Source of the DNA: Camarhynchus parvulus
Taxonomy: Eukaryota > Chordata > Aves > Passeriformes > Thraupidae
Direction of reading: 5' to 3'
NCBI RefSeq assembly: GCF_901933205.1
Contig: NC_044590.1
Span: 6,711,501 to 6,775,500 of the forward strand
DNA length: 64,000 nucleotides
Below are positions 13,401 through 24,260 of this stretch, in pieces. How positions within the stretch are numbered: the first letter of the stretch is position 1; each line of letters begins with the position of its first letter. The position numbers and the translations under genes are program-made. The notes under the pieces were generated by a model. It ran no database searches. It worked only from the letters and a program-made list of their open reading frames with translations, and was not told where the DNA came from.

Positions 13401-14280
13401 ATTCAGATGCATTTTTTGGAAGATACAGGAGAAAATCCAAGTGCTCCTGTTCTTTGGTTCTGGACAGCAGTGGGATCAGGAGGGAGACCACTAAATCACC
13501 AAGACATTAACACTGGTTTGATCAGGGTTGTTCTTCTCTGAATAGAACTGGTGCTTGTGAATTGTTTCTTTATTTCTTTTTCATATTTTCCTCTTGGTGA
13601 TGGGTGTGACACAACTGTTGCCCCCCACAAAAACAGAAGGAAAAAGGAAGAAAAAAATTATGATAAAAGTTTGTCTCAGACTTATGAGTGTGATGATGAG
13701 TAGGCAGTCCCAAAGGATTTTCCACTGTGTGTCATCATTGCAGGGTTGAATTAATAATGGTGGGTTTGAGTTCATGGTGGAAGCCGCTTGTGACCTCAGG
13801 TAGCAGTTGCGGATTTGCTTTTGCAAGAACACGAGAGAGACTCTCATTCCATCTCCATTGGCACTCACCTCTGTGGTCTTTCTTCCCCTCCAGGTCCACA
13901 GCAAAGATAAAAAATACGTCTGCAAGGTTTGCAACCGGGTGTTCATGTCAGCAGCCAGCGTGGGGATCAAGCACGGCTCGCGCCGCCACGGCGTCTGCGC
14001 CGACTGCTCCGGCCGTGGCATCGCCGGGCACCTGGACCACAACGGGGCAGAGGGCTCCCCCGAGGAGTGCTACCCTGGAGAGGGGCCCTACATGGAGGAT
14101 CCAGATGACATCAAAGTGGAAGGAGACGAGGAGATGGGAGACGACGACGACATCAAGTGGAAGGATGACGTGGGGATGTCGCAGGATGATGTGATTTTAG
14201 ATGATGACAAAGATGTCGACTCCCCGCAGGAGCAGGACAACTCTGGGGAGAACGACAAGGATTTTACCTGGATTTCTTAG
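10462..14280 (+). CDS. ZBTB46: ZBTB46 C-terminal coding exons (partial gene)
   Basis: The coding exons are 10462-10637 and 13894-14280, joined in phase 0. The acceptors are strong (CTCTCTTGCAG and CTTCCCCTCCAG) and the donor is GTAAGG. The first exon encodes [16 protein letters not shown] and a second finger with the linker HTGERPYPC. The second finger's last histidine (TLVH) comes from the next exon. A third finger follows (CKVCNRVF...KHGSRRH), then a Cys/Gly segment and a long Asp/Glu-rich tail ending KDFTWIS. This matches my recollection of the C-terminus of ZBTB46, the BTB zinc-finger transcriptional repressor best known in classical dendritic cells and endothelium. The N-terminal BTB part lies left of the window or is missing from the assembly. 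Conserved synteny with SLC2A4RG supports the name. Confidence 0.93.
10843..11057 (+). mobile_element. CR1 LINE 3' fragment
   Basis: The fragment reads in the typical CR1 order: AAAAATTCTTCACT, then a 'CCTGGCACAGGCTGCCC' block, then 'CACCATCCCTGGAAGGG', and ends near CAATTCTATGAC. It is 5'-truncated, diverged and in the sense orientation. Confidence 0.8.
11970..12080 (+). mobile_element. CR1 LINE 3' fragment
   Basis: Contains the blocks 'CTCTAGTGGAAGATGTCCC', 'CATGGCAGGGGGTCAGAAC' and 'TTAAACCATTCTGTAAT', which are the tail of a diverged CR1 copy. Confidence 0.7.
12900..12975 (+). mobile_element. Short CR1-like tail fragment
   Basis: Ends with 'AGGTCCTTTCTAACTAAACC' followed by TTTCTATA, resembling the CR1 3' terminus. 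The fragment is short and diverged, so the call is tentative. Confidence 0.45.
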
Positions 14281-17200
14281 GGATTGTTTTTTGTTTTGGT
14301 TTTTTTTTTTTTTTGTTTCGCTCTGTTGTTTGTAGGGGGAGGGAGGGTGGGGAGGAAGGAGTATGTTGGAAAAACTAAGTAGCCTTGTTGTCGTCCATGT
14401 GTGCAAAATAACTCTTGTGTTTTCTAAACAAGTCCTTCTCTGTTCCACTCAGACACTGTCTTAGCAGGGTCGCTTCCAGCGGCACGACTGACTTCGCCTT
14501 CCCCCTTTTCCCTTTCCCCTTTCCCCCTGTGACCCCTGCCCATGCCACCCCTTCAGCCAAGCCAGCCAGGCTGCCCAGGAGGGAGGTGGAGTCTCTGCAG
14601 GTGTGGGGAGGCTGGTGAAGCATGAATCCTCCTCCCCTTCCCACTCCAAACTGAGCACCGGGGAGGTCTTTGTGTCCAAAGCAGGTTTGTTGGTTGGTTG
14701 GGGGTTTTTTTACACCTTGTCTGTGCTAAAATCCCAGCAGCAGTGGAATTTCAAACTGAGGTTGTGAAAGCAGATGGATGGATGTGTTGGAGGGCTTCCC
14801 CTGATGATACAGGCCTTTTGCAAAGTTATTTAAGGAGTTTTAATTATTTTTTATGGAGCCAAATAGATCAAAAGGCAAGTCGGACTACAGCCTTATGAAT
14901 ACTTCTCTTGGAGTCTTAGCTTCCAAAAGAATCACCATCAAAAACAGATTGTGACTTTTCTTGGACCTACTGGCATCTTACCCACGTCCTGTCTTCCAGC
15001 CTTGGTCATCCACAGGCACTGAAACACGTTTGTGCTTCTGGAAGCACCTTTTGCTCTAGAGGACACAATTCTGTACCTGTCATTCTTCTCCACAAAGATC
15101 TTCACTTTTCTCCCTTTGCTCAGCTGCCTTTTTCACAAATATATGCAAACTGTAGCAAAATGAAGGCATTCAGCCAAGTGCAGGATGAGCTGGGGAAGGC
15201 AACAAGCCGAGGTGAGGAGATCCCAGCAGGGTGGAATCCTGCTGCTCCCATCCCATGGACTTGTGTGGGGCCAGGATTTCACCTGGGTACCTTGTTCTTC
15301 CTTGCCAATCTCAACATTCTTGTTGATCATGGGCAGGTCTAACACCTACTTAATTCATAACAAAAACCTTCAGCTTTAGTTGCACCTGTTCCATGTAAAT
15401 TTTCCAATAAACCATTTTTTCTTTAAATAAGAACCAGGTTTCTCTCCCAGCATCTCCTCAGACTCTGTGGGGCTGTTCCAGACAATTGGATTCTCCCTGT
15501 TCATATCGGCCACTGTTGCCTTCTTTCAGCTACACCTAAATAACAGCAACAGCACGTGTTGGAATTGTCTTATTCCTGAGAAACAGCTTGTTCTACCTTC
15601 ACCTCTTAGCTTCTGGTGCTTTTTAAAATAAATTTTTAAAAAAAGCCGAAGACCTCACTCCATCCTTGCCATCAAGCAATTTTTTATGATGTCTGTGACT
15701 GTGGTACCTTGAAACCTGCCACAGAAGACGCCCCATTGCCAGAAGCCAAATGACTCAAGGTGCTATTTTCCTTCCTGCAGACCTGGTGGTCCATGAGGAA
15801 AAGTGTGGTTCCACCCAGCAAAGGAATTAAAAGTATATTGTACAATGAATCCCCATAAAGCAAATAACCTGAAAGGATTTAAGCCACTTGGTGCCAGGAT
15901 TTCATGGAGCATGGTGGGAGCCTTGATCCTGGCACGTGCAGGAGCTGGGATCTCTCTCCCTTCCCTCCTTCCAGCTGCATCCTGGGTTTATGGCATTCAC
16001 TCCCTTTCTCTGCTCCTCAGTTCCTTGCAGACATTCACCACCTTCTCTCTCTGCATCCATCACCCCAGTTCACCCTTGCTTCCATTGTGAGCCTCCAGGC
16101 TCCTGCCCCGTGGATTTGGGGCTGTTCAGTGCTGTGGGAACATGGGTCTTTCCTAAAATCCTCAGTGTGGCTTGGTGGGGCCACACCAGCACTGCTGCTG
16201 CTGCCCCTTGGACTGGAGGAGTTAGTGGCACTTGTTGCTTTAGGCAGTGAGCACGGAGAACCCTCTTCTTTAAATATGGGAAGAGCAGAGCAGGTCATGT
16301 AAGAACATTTTTCTTAACTTGTAAAAATCTGTTTTTGCATTTTAACTTCTTTGCTTCTCTTCCCCTATTTAAAAAGCTGTAAAAACCCACACAGTATGTC
16401 GCAATTGGACCTTTATATACTCTTTTCCAATGGTTTTGGGGGGTTCCAGAGAGTGAGGAGGCTGTTCCTTTATCCTGATTTGGGCCCCCCCAGAGTGTGG
16501 GCTCTGTATTTATTGTCATTTACCCTGTAAATAGGGAGGGGTTAGGGGGTGCCTGAAGTCCTGAATGTGCAGCCTCACCTGTTGCATGTAGACAAATACA
16601 TACAGTACTTAAAGATTTATCTTTAGCTTTGCTTTTTATATGTAAAAATCTATTTTAAAGAGAATTTTAAAGCCCAAACAGTTCAAACCCCTGGGTTTCT
16701 GTCACATTCCGATGGCCCATCCCCTCCAATGCTGGTGTGTGCATCCACCTTCTGAGGAGGAGCTGGTGTGGGCCAAGCCCTCCTCTTCCTCCCTGCCTTT
16801 GGGTGACTCAGTTTTGCCATCAGAATTACAGAGTGCTGAGCTTTCTTCACAATCCCCTTAGAAATATTTTATTCTTTTCTTTCCTTTTTTATATTAAAGG
16901 TGGGCAGAGAACCAGGTAGTGCTCAGGAGTGTTTCCAAACTGTGTCACTTTGAGGCTCTTCGAACTGAGGATGCAAAAAATAAAGCAAAAAAAAAAAAAG
17001 GGAGAGAAAAATGGAAAATCCACATAAATCTAACTTTTCCCATGTCATAACCTTGCACGTGCTTCTGTCCCACTAACACACACTGTGTACCAAATAAAAC
17101 CCTTCTAACACCTGATGTCTACTGAAGTGCTTTGTTCTGATGGAGCTGTGCAGAGTTGGAAACACAGGGATTCATCTTTAACCTTCCATGCTCCGACTTG

Positions 17201-17448
17201 GGTTTGAAAAACAGGAATTTGGGCATGTTTTTTATGCTGAAACTTTATAAACTTCATCAGTCACTCCAGGTGATCGCATCCCTCCAGCTTCTCTCCGGGG
17301 TCTCTCGGATATACTGCCTATGCAAACTTCTGCTCTTGGAGATTTAAACAAAACCCCACTAATTCTGCCTGTTCTGCATCTCATCTTTGTATTTCCCTTC
17401 AGGGCTTTGTATACTTCACTGAGGTTCCCTTTTTTTAATTTTTTCTAA

Positions 17449-17478
17449 ATATATATATATGTGTGTGTATATATATAC
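17449..17478. repeat. (TA)n/(TG)n microsatellite
   Basis: A short alternating ATATATAT-GTGTGTGT-ATATATAT run within the inferred ZBTB46 3' UTR. Confidence 0.8.
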
Positions 17479-18409
17479 AGACTTAGTTCCACAACAATAA
17501 CTCCCTTAGAGGTAAAACATGGATATACTCCGTCTTGAGAACTTGCAATTCATTTTTTTAAAGCATTTGTACATGTAAATGTTCCTCCTTGAATTCCTTG
17601 GTTACCCTAATTTTTTATTTTAAATCTGAGTGCCAGGAGTAGAGAGCGGAATGGGGCAGAGGGCATCATCCTGTCTGAGCCCTCTGGAGAACATCCCAGG
17701 GATCCATGGACTTGGAGAACATCTTAAACGATGGAGACAAACGAGGTCCTTGTGTTGATTTGGGATTTCCAAAAAATATTCTTGAAATCATGAATTCCCC
17801 AGTTTTGTGGTTTTTAAGGTCACCCCAAACCTCACAGCTGCGGAGCGGCTTTGTGGGGAAGCTGAGGGGGACTTCCCTAATGAAGGTTTGCAAAGTGATT
17901 GTCCTTTCCCTTTTCTTTTCTTTTTTTATTTTTTTTCCTTTAATCAAAAATCAATTTTTTAGACAGCAAAATGAGTAATTTTTGTCCGGAAGGAAACCCA
18001 CTCCAGCATTACTTCCCCTTTTGTTTCCTCTCCCCACTCCTGCCTTTAAACACTCCATTTCCCCCAAGCAAAGCTGTGGCTTTGGGGTGGGTGGCTGCGT
18101 TTTGGGACTGACCCTGAGCACCTTCCCTCAAAGCTCCCCCTTTTGCACATCACCCTTGAGGAAAGAAACTCCATGAAAACAATGCAAAAACTGGAATTTT
18201 TTGCAATATTCTGAAAGAGAATCTAATTTTCGCTCATTCTGTGACACGTGTGACTCCTACAAAAGCCATAATTAATGGTTCCTTTGATTTTGTAGATCCT
18301 GAGTCGTGTTTTGAATTTCAACCCTTTTTTTTAGTCCCCCTAGTCAGAGTGCTGTGTGTATGCTTTCATATATATTTATTTTTCAACGTGCTTTAAACCT
18401 GTCTACAAA

Positions 18410-18415
18410 AATAAA
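18410..18415 (+). terminator. ZBTB46: Likely main polyadenylation signal of ZBTB46
   Basis: AATAAA is followed within about 45 bases by a long T run (about 18452-18466). It is the last canonical signal before the convergent SLC2A4RG 3' end. Confidence 0.5.
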
Positions 18416-18430
18416 GCTGAACACAAAAAG

Positions 18431-19181
18431 GATGGTGTTTGAAGATTGTTAATTTTTTTTTTTTTGCTGGGAATATTCTATATTATACTGACTTTATATT
18501 AATTATTATAAACCTGTGTTTGTATTGAAGATGTGTTTAATATTTTGGGGAGATTGAGGAGATTTCGTAACCAGAAGTCAGTGGGAGAAAATGCTGTGTT
18601 GTACTGATTTTCTGTCAATGTAGTTTCAGGTAAATCTGATTTTATTTTCTAGTTGCTGCCCAGTTCCTCACCTGCCAGGGGCTGCCCCTTGGATAGAACC
18701 TTTGTGATGGGATTTAGCTTAGACATACCTGCAAAAATCAATCAGTTCAATAAATTGGGAAATTGCTGCTACAATTTTGTCTGCTTTTTTTTTTTTTTTT
18801 TTTAACATGTAATTATTATTATTTTCTTCCTTGCCCTGTGTGGAAGGATGGGGCAACATGGGGACCAGCAGGGAGCCCTGCTCACCACCAGGCTGGGGGT
18901 GCTGCTCCCTCCACCTTCCCCTTCCCCTTCCCAAACAGGCACCTGTGGCTCATTCCCTTCCTGCTGCCTGTTGGTAGCAATTTCCTGATTTTTTGGGCAT
19001 CATCTGAAATTAAAGTAACTCCCAGGAGGATGCACAGGGTGATGCCATCCCTGGGGGATGTGGGATGCAGGAGGGGGGGTGACAGCAAGTGGGTCTGGGG
19101 GTGCCAAGGGGCCCAGGGTGCCCACCCTGCCTGTCTAAACAGTAACTAAAGAACAGGAATCATTAAAAAAAAATGCAAGGA
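18431..19181. other. Short intergenic spacer between convergent ZBTB46 and SLC2A4RG
   Basis: About 750 bases with homopolymer T tracts (for example about 18785-18803) and no coding feature. The two genes meet tail to tail here. Confidence 0.5.
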
Positions 19182-19187
19182 TTTATT
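19182..19187 (-). terminator. SLC2A4RG: Candidate distal polyadenylation signal of SLC2A4RG
   Basis: TTTATT on the + strand reads AATAAA on the - strand, about 1.0 kb after the SLC2A4RG stop. A nearer alternative lies at 19625-19630, about 0.6 kb after the stop. Confidence 0.4.
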
Positions 19188-20207
19188 TTTTTTTTCTTTT
19201 GGACCTGATACATCACATCCCTGGAGGGGACAAGTGGGGGCACAGCACCAGCCTGACCCATGGGGCCCAAGCAGTGTCCGACCCTGCGAGGGGGGACCCT
19301 GCAAGGGGGGGGTCCCTGATGCAAAGGGAACCTTCCCACAGGGCAGGAGGGTGGCAGGGCCACCACCCCCCGTCCCCTCCCTGCACGGGGAGAGGAGCAG
19401 GGTGGCATGGCCTGGCCAAACCCGAGCTGCTGCCTGGGCTGGAGAATGACAGGACAAGAGGGGAGGAAGGGTTTTGAGGGGAAAATGGGGGTTTTTTTTG
19501 GGTAAAAAAGGGGGTTTAAAGTGAATTAAACCCCTTGAAACCTGCCCAGGGCTGGAGGCACCCCGCGGCCCGCGCGCTCTTGTGCTGTGGGAGGGAGTAG
19601 GTAAAAATACGAATTTTCATATATTTTATTTAAAAAATAAAAACCACACGAAGGAAAAAAAAAAAAAAGTCAAGGAAAACAAAAAGACCCCTCTTTGTGC
19701 AGTTTGGCTTAGTGCAAATGGGCGCATTCCTGCAGGCACTTCCCGGGGCATGGCCCCGGCGGGGGCTCCACAAAACGAGAGAGAGAAATGACATTACAAA
19801 GAGTAAAAACCCCCCTGGGGGGGGGGGGGCAGGCGCCCACCTCTGCCCTGGGCACTGGGGCTGCCCCCAGGAGCAGGCGGGGGGCAGGAACAGACACCCC
19901 CTTTTCCGAGCCCCTGCCGGCCACAGGCACAGCTTATTTCAGCCATGGGGGGGTCCCCAAACCGGACTGGGGAGGGGGCCGGGAGCAGCCAGCCCCCCCC
20001 CCGGCAAGGAGCGGGGTCGGATCGATGGATTTAGCTTATTTTCGAAAGGGAAAACAAGGCAGGGGGGACAAGCTCCGTGGCAGGGGGGACTGTGTGTGTG
20101 CATAAAGCTTTCGGGGGGCCGTTCCCTGAGTCCGGGGGGCGGCCGGGGGGGGCGCGAAGGCACCTCGAGTGCAAAATGTGCAAGAAGGAGGGAGCGGCGG
20201 GGCTCCG

Positions 20208-23200
20208 TCAGTCGAGGAAGCGCTGGCACGCCTTCTTCCAGCGGCACGCCGTGCACCACATCTCCCGGTGCTCCATGCCGTACACCTTGCGGCACTTCTT
20301 GGCCTCGCCCCGCGGCCGCCTGCGGGCACAGGGACAAGTCACAACCGGGGACACACGCGGGGGAGAGGGGACAAGGTGGGGCACGATGGCAATGCTCACC
20401 TGGGCACGGCCGGTGGCTTGGGCGGTGGCGGGGTGGGGACAGTGGGGGACACGGGTGGCCGTGGGGGGGTCCGGCAGCCCTGGAGAGAGAGGACACAACC
20501 CTCATCAGACAGGGTGATAAGGGAGTGCAGCAGCCCCACCTCCATCCCTGTGCCCCTCCATCCCTGTCCCTACCTCCATCGCTGTTCCCCCTCCATCCCT
20601 GTCCCTACCTCCATCGCTGTTCCCATTCCATCCCTGTCCCACTCCATCCCTGCTCCCCCTCCATCACTGTCACCCTCCATCCCTGTCCCTCCCCCATCCC
20701 TGTCCCCCATCCCTGTTACCCCTCCATCCGTGTCCCCCTCCATCCCTGTCCCCCACCTGGTACGCGTGGTCAGTGTGGACGTGGCAGCGGCCGGGGGGCC
20801 CCGGGGGGCTGCAGGGGGAGGCCAGGGCCAGCTCGAGGATGGGCAGGGCTGGTGGCAGAGGAGCCTCGGGGCCGGGGAAGGCGGGGGCACCGAGGAGGTG
20901 GGAGACACGGGGGTGAGGCTGGAGAGCCCGTCAGTCAGCGCCTCCACGTCCACGTCCAGCTCCGTGTAGTAGAAATCCTCCTCGCCATCGCTCTGCTCCA
21001 GGTCGGCTTTCCGGCTGTGGGGAGAGCAGAGGCTGCCTGGGACACTGTCCCCCAGCACTGCAGGACCCTGCAGGGGGTACCAGGGGGTCTGGGGTGTCCA
21101 GGGGTACCCCATGTGCTTACCCAAGGTGCATGGTTCGGATGTGCTTCTGCATCCCTGAGGAGCTGCTGAGGACTTTGCCGCAGCTCTTCCACAAGCACTT
21201 GAACATCACCTTGGTGGAGTTCTGCAGGAGAGAGGTGTCAGGCTGGCAGCCCCATCCCCATCCTCATCCTCATCTCCAGCCCCACTGTCCTCACAGCCCA
21301 AATATCATCCTCACTGTCATCCCCAACCTTACCCACATCATCACCCACATCCCCAAATTAATCTCAGCTCTCATCCCTATCTCCAACCTCATCCTCCTCA
21401 TTCCCAACCCAAATGTCATCCTCCTCCTCATCTCCATCCTCACTATCCCCATTCCCAAACTCATCCCAACTGTCACCCCCATCCTTAATCTCATCCTCCT
21501 CTTCATCCCTATCCTCACTATTCTCGAAACCCAACTTCACCCCCCCTCATCATCCCCAGCCTCATCCCACCTTCCTCTTCCGTGGGGTGGGCTCTCCAAA
21601 GACGAAGTGGGTGCCGTCGGGCTCATCAGGGCCCTCATCTGGGAGTGGGCCAGGCAGGAAGGTGCTGGGGACGTGGCTGGAGAGGGGGGGTGAGGGGGTG
21701 GAGGGGGTGGATCGGTCGCTGGAGGGGTCCCAGCTCCAGTCCCCGCTGGCGTTGCTGCTGCTGCTGCAGCTGGAGGACATGGCAGGAGCCTCCTTCCAGA
21801 CCTCACTGCCAGGCTCTGGTGAGGAGGAGGAAGAGGAAGGTCAGGTCCTGCTGTGGGACACACATCCAGGGATGGGGGGACATGGACATGCTCTTACCTG
21901 TGGCATGAGTGGCCGGTGGGTGCCCGAGCACCAGGGGGCTGGCAGAGAGGCTGGTGAGCACCGCAGCTGCCATCACCTCATCAATGCCCGCCTTGCCCGA
22001 GAGCTTCCTGCCAGCGAGAGCAGAGGGGCTGTGTCAGGATGGACAGGCCCCCTGGGACCCTCTATCACTTTCCCTTCACCACTGGGGTACCAGGACCTTC
22101 CACCCACAGTGGCCTGCACCCACCCCAGGGTGGTTTGTGTGGGGGTACAGGGGTGGCACAAGGTCTCAGTGGCCCCACCATGTTGGCAGCATCACCAGGT
22201 GGAAAGGCACCCACAGGTGTCCCACACCCTGCAGCACCCCGAGATGCTGCTGACCCCTCCAGGGATCATCCCAGCAGCTGGCTGGAACTCCCCCTGGCAT
22301 GGCACAGGCAGCAGTGCAAGCTGTGCAGGCAAGCTGCCAAAATGCCACTGCCTGTGCCATGCCAGGGGCAACCCTCCATGACCGTGGGCAGCACCGTGCC
22401 AGAGGGTACTGGCAGCTGCATCCTCCAGGGACACAGGGATGGCTTGCCTAAGGCCAAACAGCTCCTTGAGGCGGAAAAAAAACTATAAAAAATTTAGATT
22501 AAAAAAAAGCAAGAGGTCAAGAGCACCCAAAAGCATTTTGCAAACAGATAACCTGGTGACGCTCCCCGCTGGGAGTCCCCGGAGCTGCCACAGCGGGACA
22601 GCCTCTCACCGCCAGGGATCCCGGCACGGCCAACAGCGGCCAAAGTCCTCCTGCAGAAAGAATCCCGGCTCCCGCAGTGACGCCGGTGCCGTGCCGGTGT
22701 CCCTACCTGTGCCGGGGCACGGGGATGCACTGCACGGCCGAGTGCAGCGCCAGGCAGCGCTCCAGCCCCGCGTCCAGCGCCCGCAGCACGGCCTCCTCCT
22801 GGCGCGACGGCGGCTCCCCCAGCCAGCCCTCGGGTCCCAGCGGAGCCTGCGGGAGACACGGCAGCGGGCAGCGGGGAGCCCCAGCAGTGGGGTCCGCAGG
22901 GAGCCCCACGGCCTCGGTGGGATGGGGAGATGGGTTTGGGCAGCTGGATCAGCGCCTCCAGGCAGGGCTGTGGCGGGACCCTGCCAGCCACTCCCCCGGG
23001 GTAAATCCCAAGTGGATCCCGCCAGGTCGCAGTGGGATCCAGCCAGGAGTTCCTGAGCACTCTCCAGATGCCCCCGTGATGCTGCTGCCAGCACCAACAC
23101 CCACCGGCTGAGCATCAGCAGGGATCCAGCAGGGATCTCCACAGAGCCAGGACCGGACACCCTCCTGGCAACGCAGCTCTAAGCTGGCAGCACCCACATC

Positions 23201-23800
23201 CCACACCCCGGTGTAGATCCACAGCCTATGGATCCACACCCCAATTTTTTCCCGCTCTGAGCGGATCACCCGGGATCCAGCGGCTATCCCAGCGCTGGGA
23301 GCGCACTCGTGCCAGCCAGGCCAGCCCGACACCGGCACCCGTTGCCCGGGCTCCGGCACCGAGCGGATCCCGCTCCGGGGAGATCCCACGGGATCCAGCA
23401 CCAAGCGGATCCCGCTGCAAGCGGATCCCGGCCGCTCTTCCCGGGGCGGGGCCGGGCGGATCCCCGCGGCGGGAGATCCCAGGAAGATCCCAAAGCGCTG
23501 CGATCCAGGCGAGACGATCCCGCCGGGGGCGCGGCTGCTGTGACCCACCCCCCCCCCCTCCGCGCCCCGCCGCCACAACCCCCTCCATTCCCGCCCCCCA
23601 AAGTTTATCCCATCGCGGCGCCATTTTACCGGCGGGGAAAGTTTCGGGCGGGCCGCTGTCAGCTGTCACCGCCCCCCCGCCGCCTCCCCCGGATCCCACC
23701 CCGGTCTCCGCCGCCGCCCCCCCGGTACCTTGGCGGGGTCGGCGCGGGCGGCGGGCGGCGCGGGCGGCGGCGGCGGGCGGCGGCGGCGGCGGGCGGGCAT
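20208..23800 (-). CDS. SLC2A4RG: SLC2A4RG (GLUT4 enhancer factor), frameshift in exon 6
   Basis: The eight coding exons on the minus strand are 23800-23729, 22846-22707, 22007-21898, 21815-21571, 21221-21121, 21014-20757, 20479-20400 and 20319-20208. Splice sites are canonical throughout, and all phases agree except inside exon 6. The product would be about 372 residues (human 387). It has an Arg/Pro-rich start ([13 protein letters not shown]), a Leu-rich segment ([17 protein letters not shown]), the conserved [16 protein letters not shown] block, and a basic RKRK. A C2H2 finger C-X4-C-X12-H-X4-H falls at about residues 198-221, followed by [20 protein letters not shown]. The C-terminal C-clamp is KKCRKVYG...[14 protein letters not shown]. 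The family (SLC2A4RG, ZNF395, ZNF704) binds DNA; SLC2A4RG was described as a regulator of the GLUT4 promoter. In exon 6 the frame changes near a C5 run (plus-strand 20883-20887). Adding one base restores a sensible end (ILELALASP...[10 protein letters not shown]) and the phases of exons 7 and 8. As written, the C-clamp would be lost. Confidence 0.93.
20538..20756. repeat. Intronic minisatellite, CCATCCCTGTCCC-type units
   Basis: Imperfect tandem units of roughly 13-16 bases (core TCCATCCCTGTCCC) fill the SLC2A4RG intron 6 and run directly into the splice donor of exon 6 at 20756/20757. Confidence 0.85.
21250..21560. repeat. Intronic CATCCTCATC-rich tandem repeat
   Basis: A degenerate pyrimidine-rich array of ATCCTCATCC/CATCCCCAAC-type units fills most of the SLC2A4RG intron between exons 5 (21221) and 4 (21571). 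Confidence 0.75.
22008..22706 (-). other. SLC2A4RG: SLC2A4RG intron 2
   Basis: A 0.7-kb intron without other features. It contains a short local near-duplication around 22281-22370 (GGCATGGCACAGGCAG and TGCCATGCCAGGGGCA). Confidence 0.7.
22847..23728 (-). other. SLC2A4RG: SLC2A4RG intron 1, GC-rich
   Basis: A 0.9-kb intron dominated by degenerate 'GGATCCCGC'-like units (about 23268-23520), repeated at intervals on both strands. It merges into the promoter CpG island. No coding exon is seen. Confidence 0.6.
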
Positions 23801-24260
23801 TAGGACCGCGGGCGGGCGCGGGGGGTCCATGCGCGGAGCGGCCGCGGCCCGGCGGGGAGAGCGCGCTCCGCCGCGCGCGGCCCCGGTGTCGGCGCCGGCC
23901 GGGCCACGCCCCCCGAGCGCCGCGCCATTGGCCGGAGCGCGCGGGCTGGAACGCGGCCGCCGCTCTCCGCGCCGCTGATTGGCCGAGGCCCGCTGCCACT
24001 TCGCTCGCGGCGGCCACGCCCCCGCCCTCGCGAGCCGGCCGCGCCCCCTGGCCGGCCGCGCCACGCCCCGCCGGCAGCGGCCATCTTCGCGCGCCCCGCC
24101 CTCCCGCCGCGCGCGCTGCCCGCGGGACCCCCCGAAAAACAAAACACCCCCAAAAATACCCCAGCCCACCTCCGCCAGGCCGCCCCCGTCACCCCCCGCT
24201 CACCACCGAGTCCCCGCCGGCACCTCCGGGGCCGCCGTGAAGTCACCCCCCCCTTTTCCC
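23300..24260 (-). promoter_or_regulatory. SLC2A4RG: CpG-island promoter of SLC2A4RG
   Basis: Dense CpG content covers the first coding exon. Upstream of the ATG at 23798-23800 (minus strand) lie two CCAAT boxes, seen as ATTGG on the plus strand at 23927-23931 and 23988-23992. There are also GC/CACC-type boxes (CCACGCCC near 23904, 24014 and 24061) and a GGCCATCTTC YY1-type element at about 24079-24088. No TATA box is seen. Transcription probably starts between about 23.83 and 24.1 kb. Confidence 0.7.

Larger units (their letters stand above)
10638..13893 (+). other. ZBTB46: ZBTB46 last intron
   Basis: A 3.3-kb intron between the two finger exons. It holds three CR1 LINE fragments (about 10843-11057, 11970-12080 and 12900-12975) and no other supported gene. 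Confidence 0.85.
14281..18430 (+). other. ZBTB46: ZBTB46 3' untranslated region
   Basis: The sequence after the stop codon has no other gene and contains several AATAAA hexamers: 15406-15411, 16979-16984, 17093-17098 and 18410-18415. The most distal, with context ACAAAAATAAAGC, is the best candidate for the main end. It gives a 3' UTR of about 4.1 kb; nearer sites may give shorter forms. A TA/TG dinucleotide run lies at about 17449-17478. Confidence 0.6.

Noticed and set aside
19697..21169. 490-codon plus-strand open frame opposite SLC2A4RG
   Set aside because: It is antisense to well-supported exons, consists of GC-rich and tandem-repeat translation, and shows no recognisable domain.
21413..22381. 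322-codon plus-strand open frame
   Set aside because: It runs through the Ser/Pro-coding strand of an intronic tandem repeat and antisense to SLC2A4RG exons 2-4.
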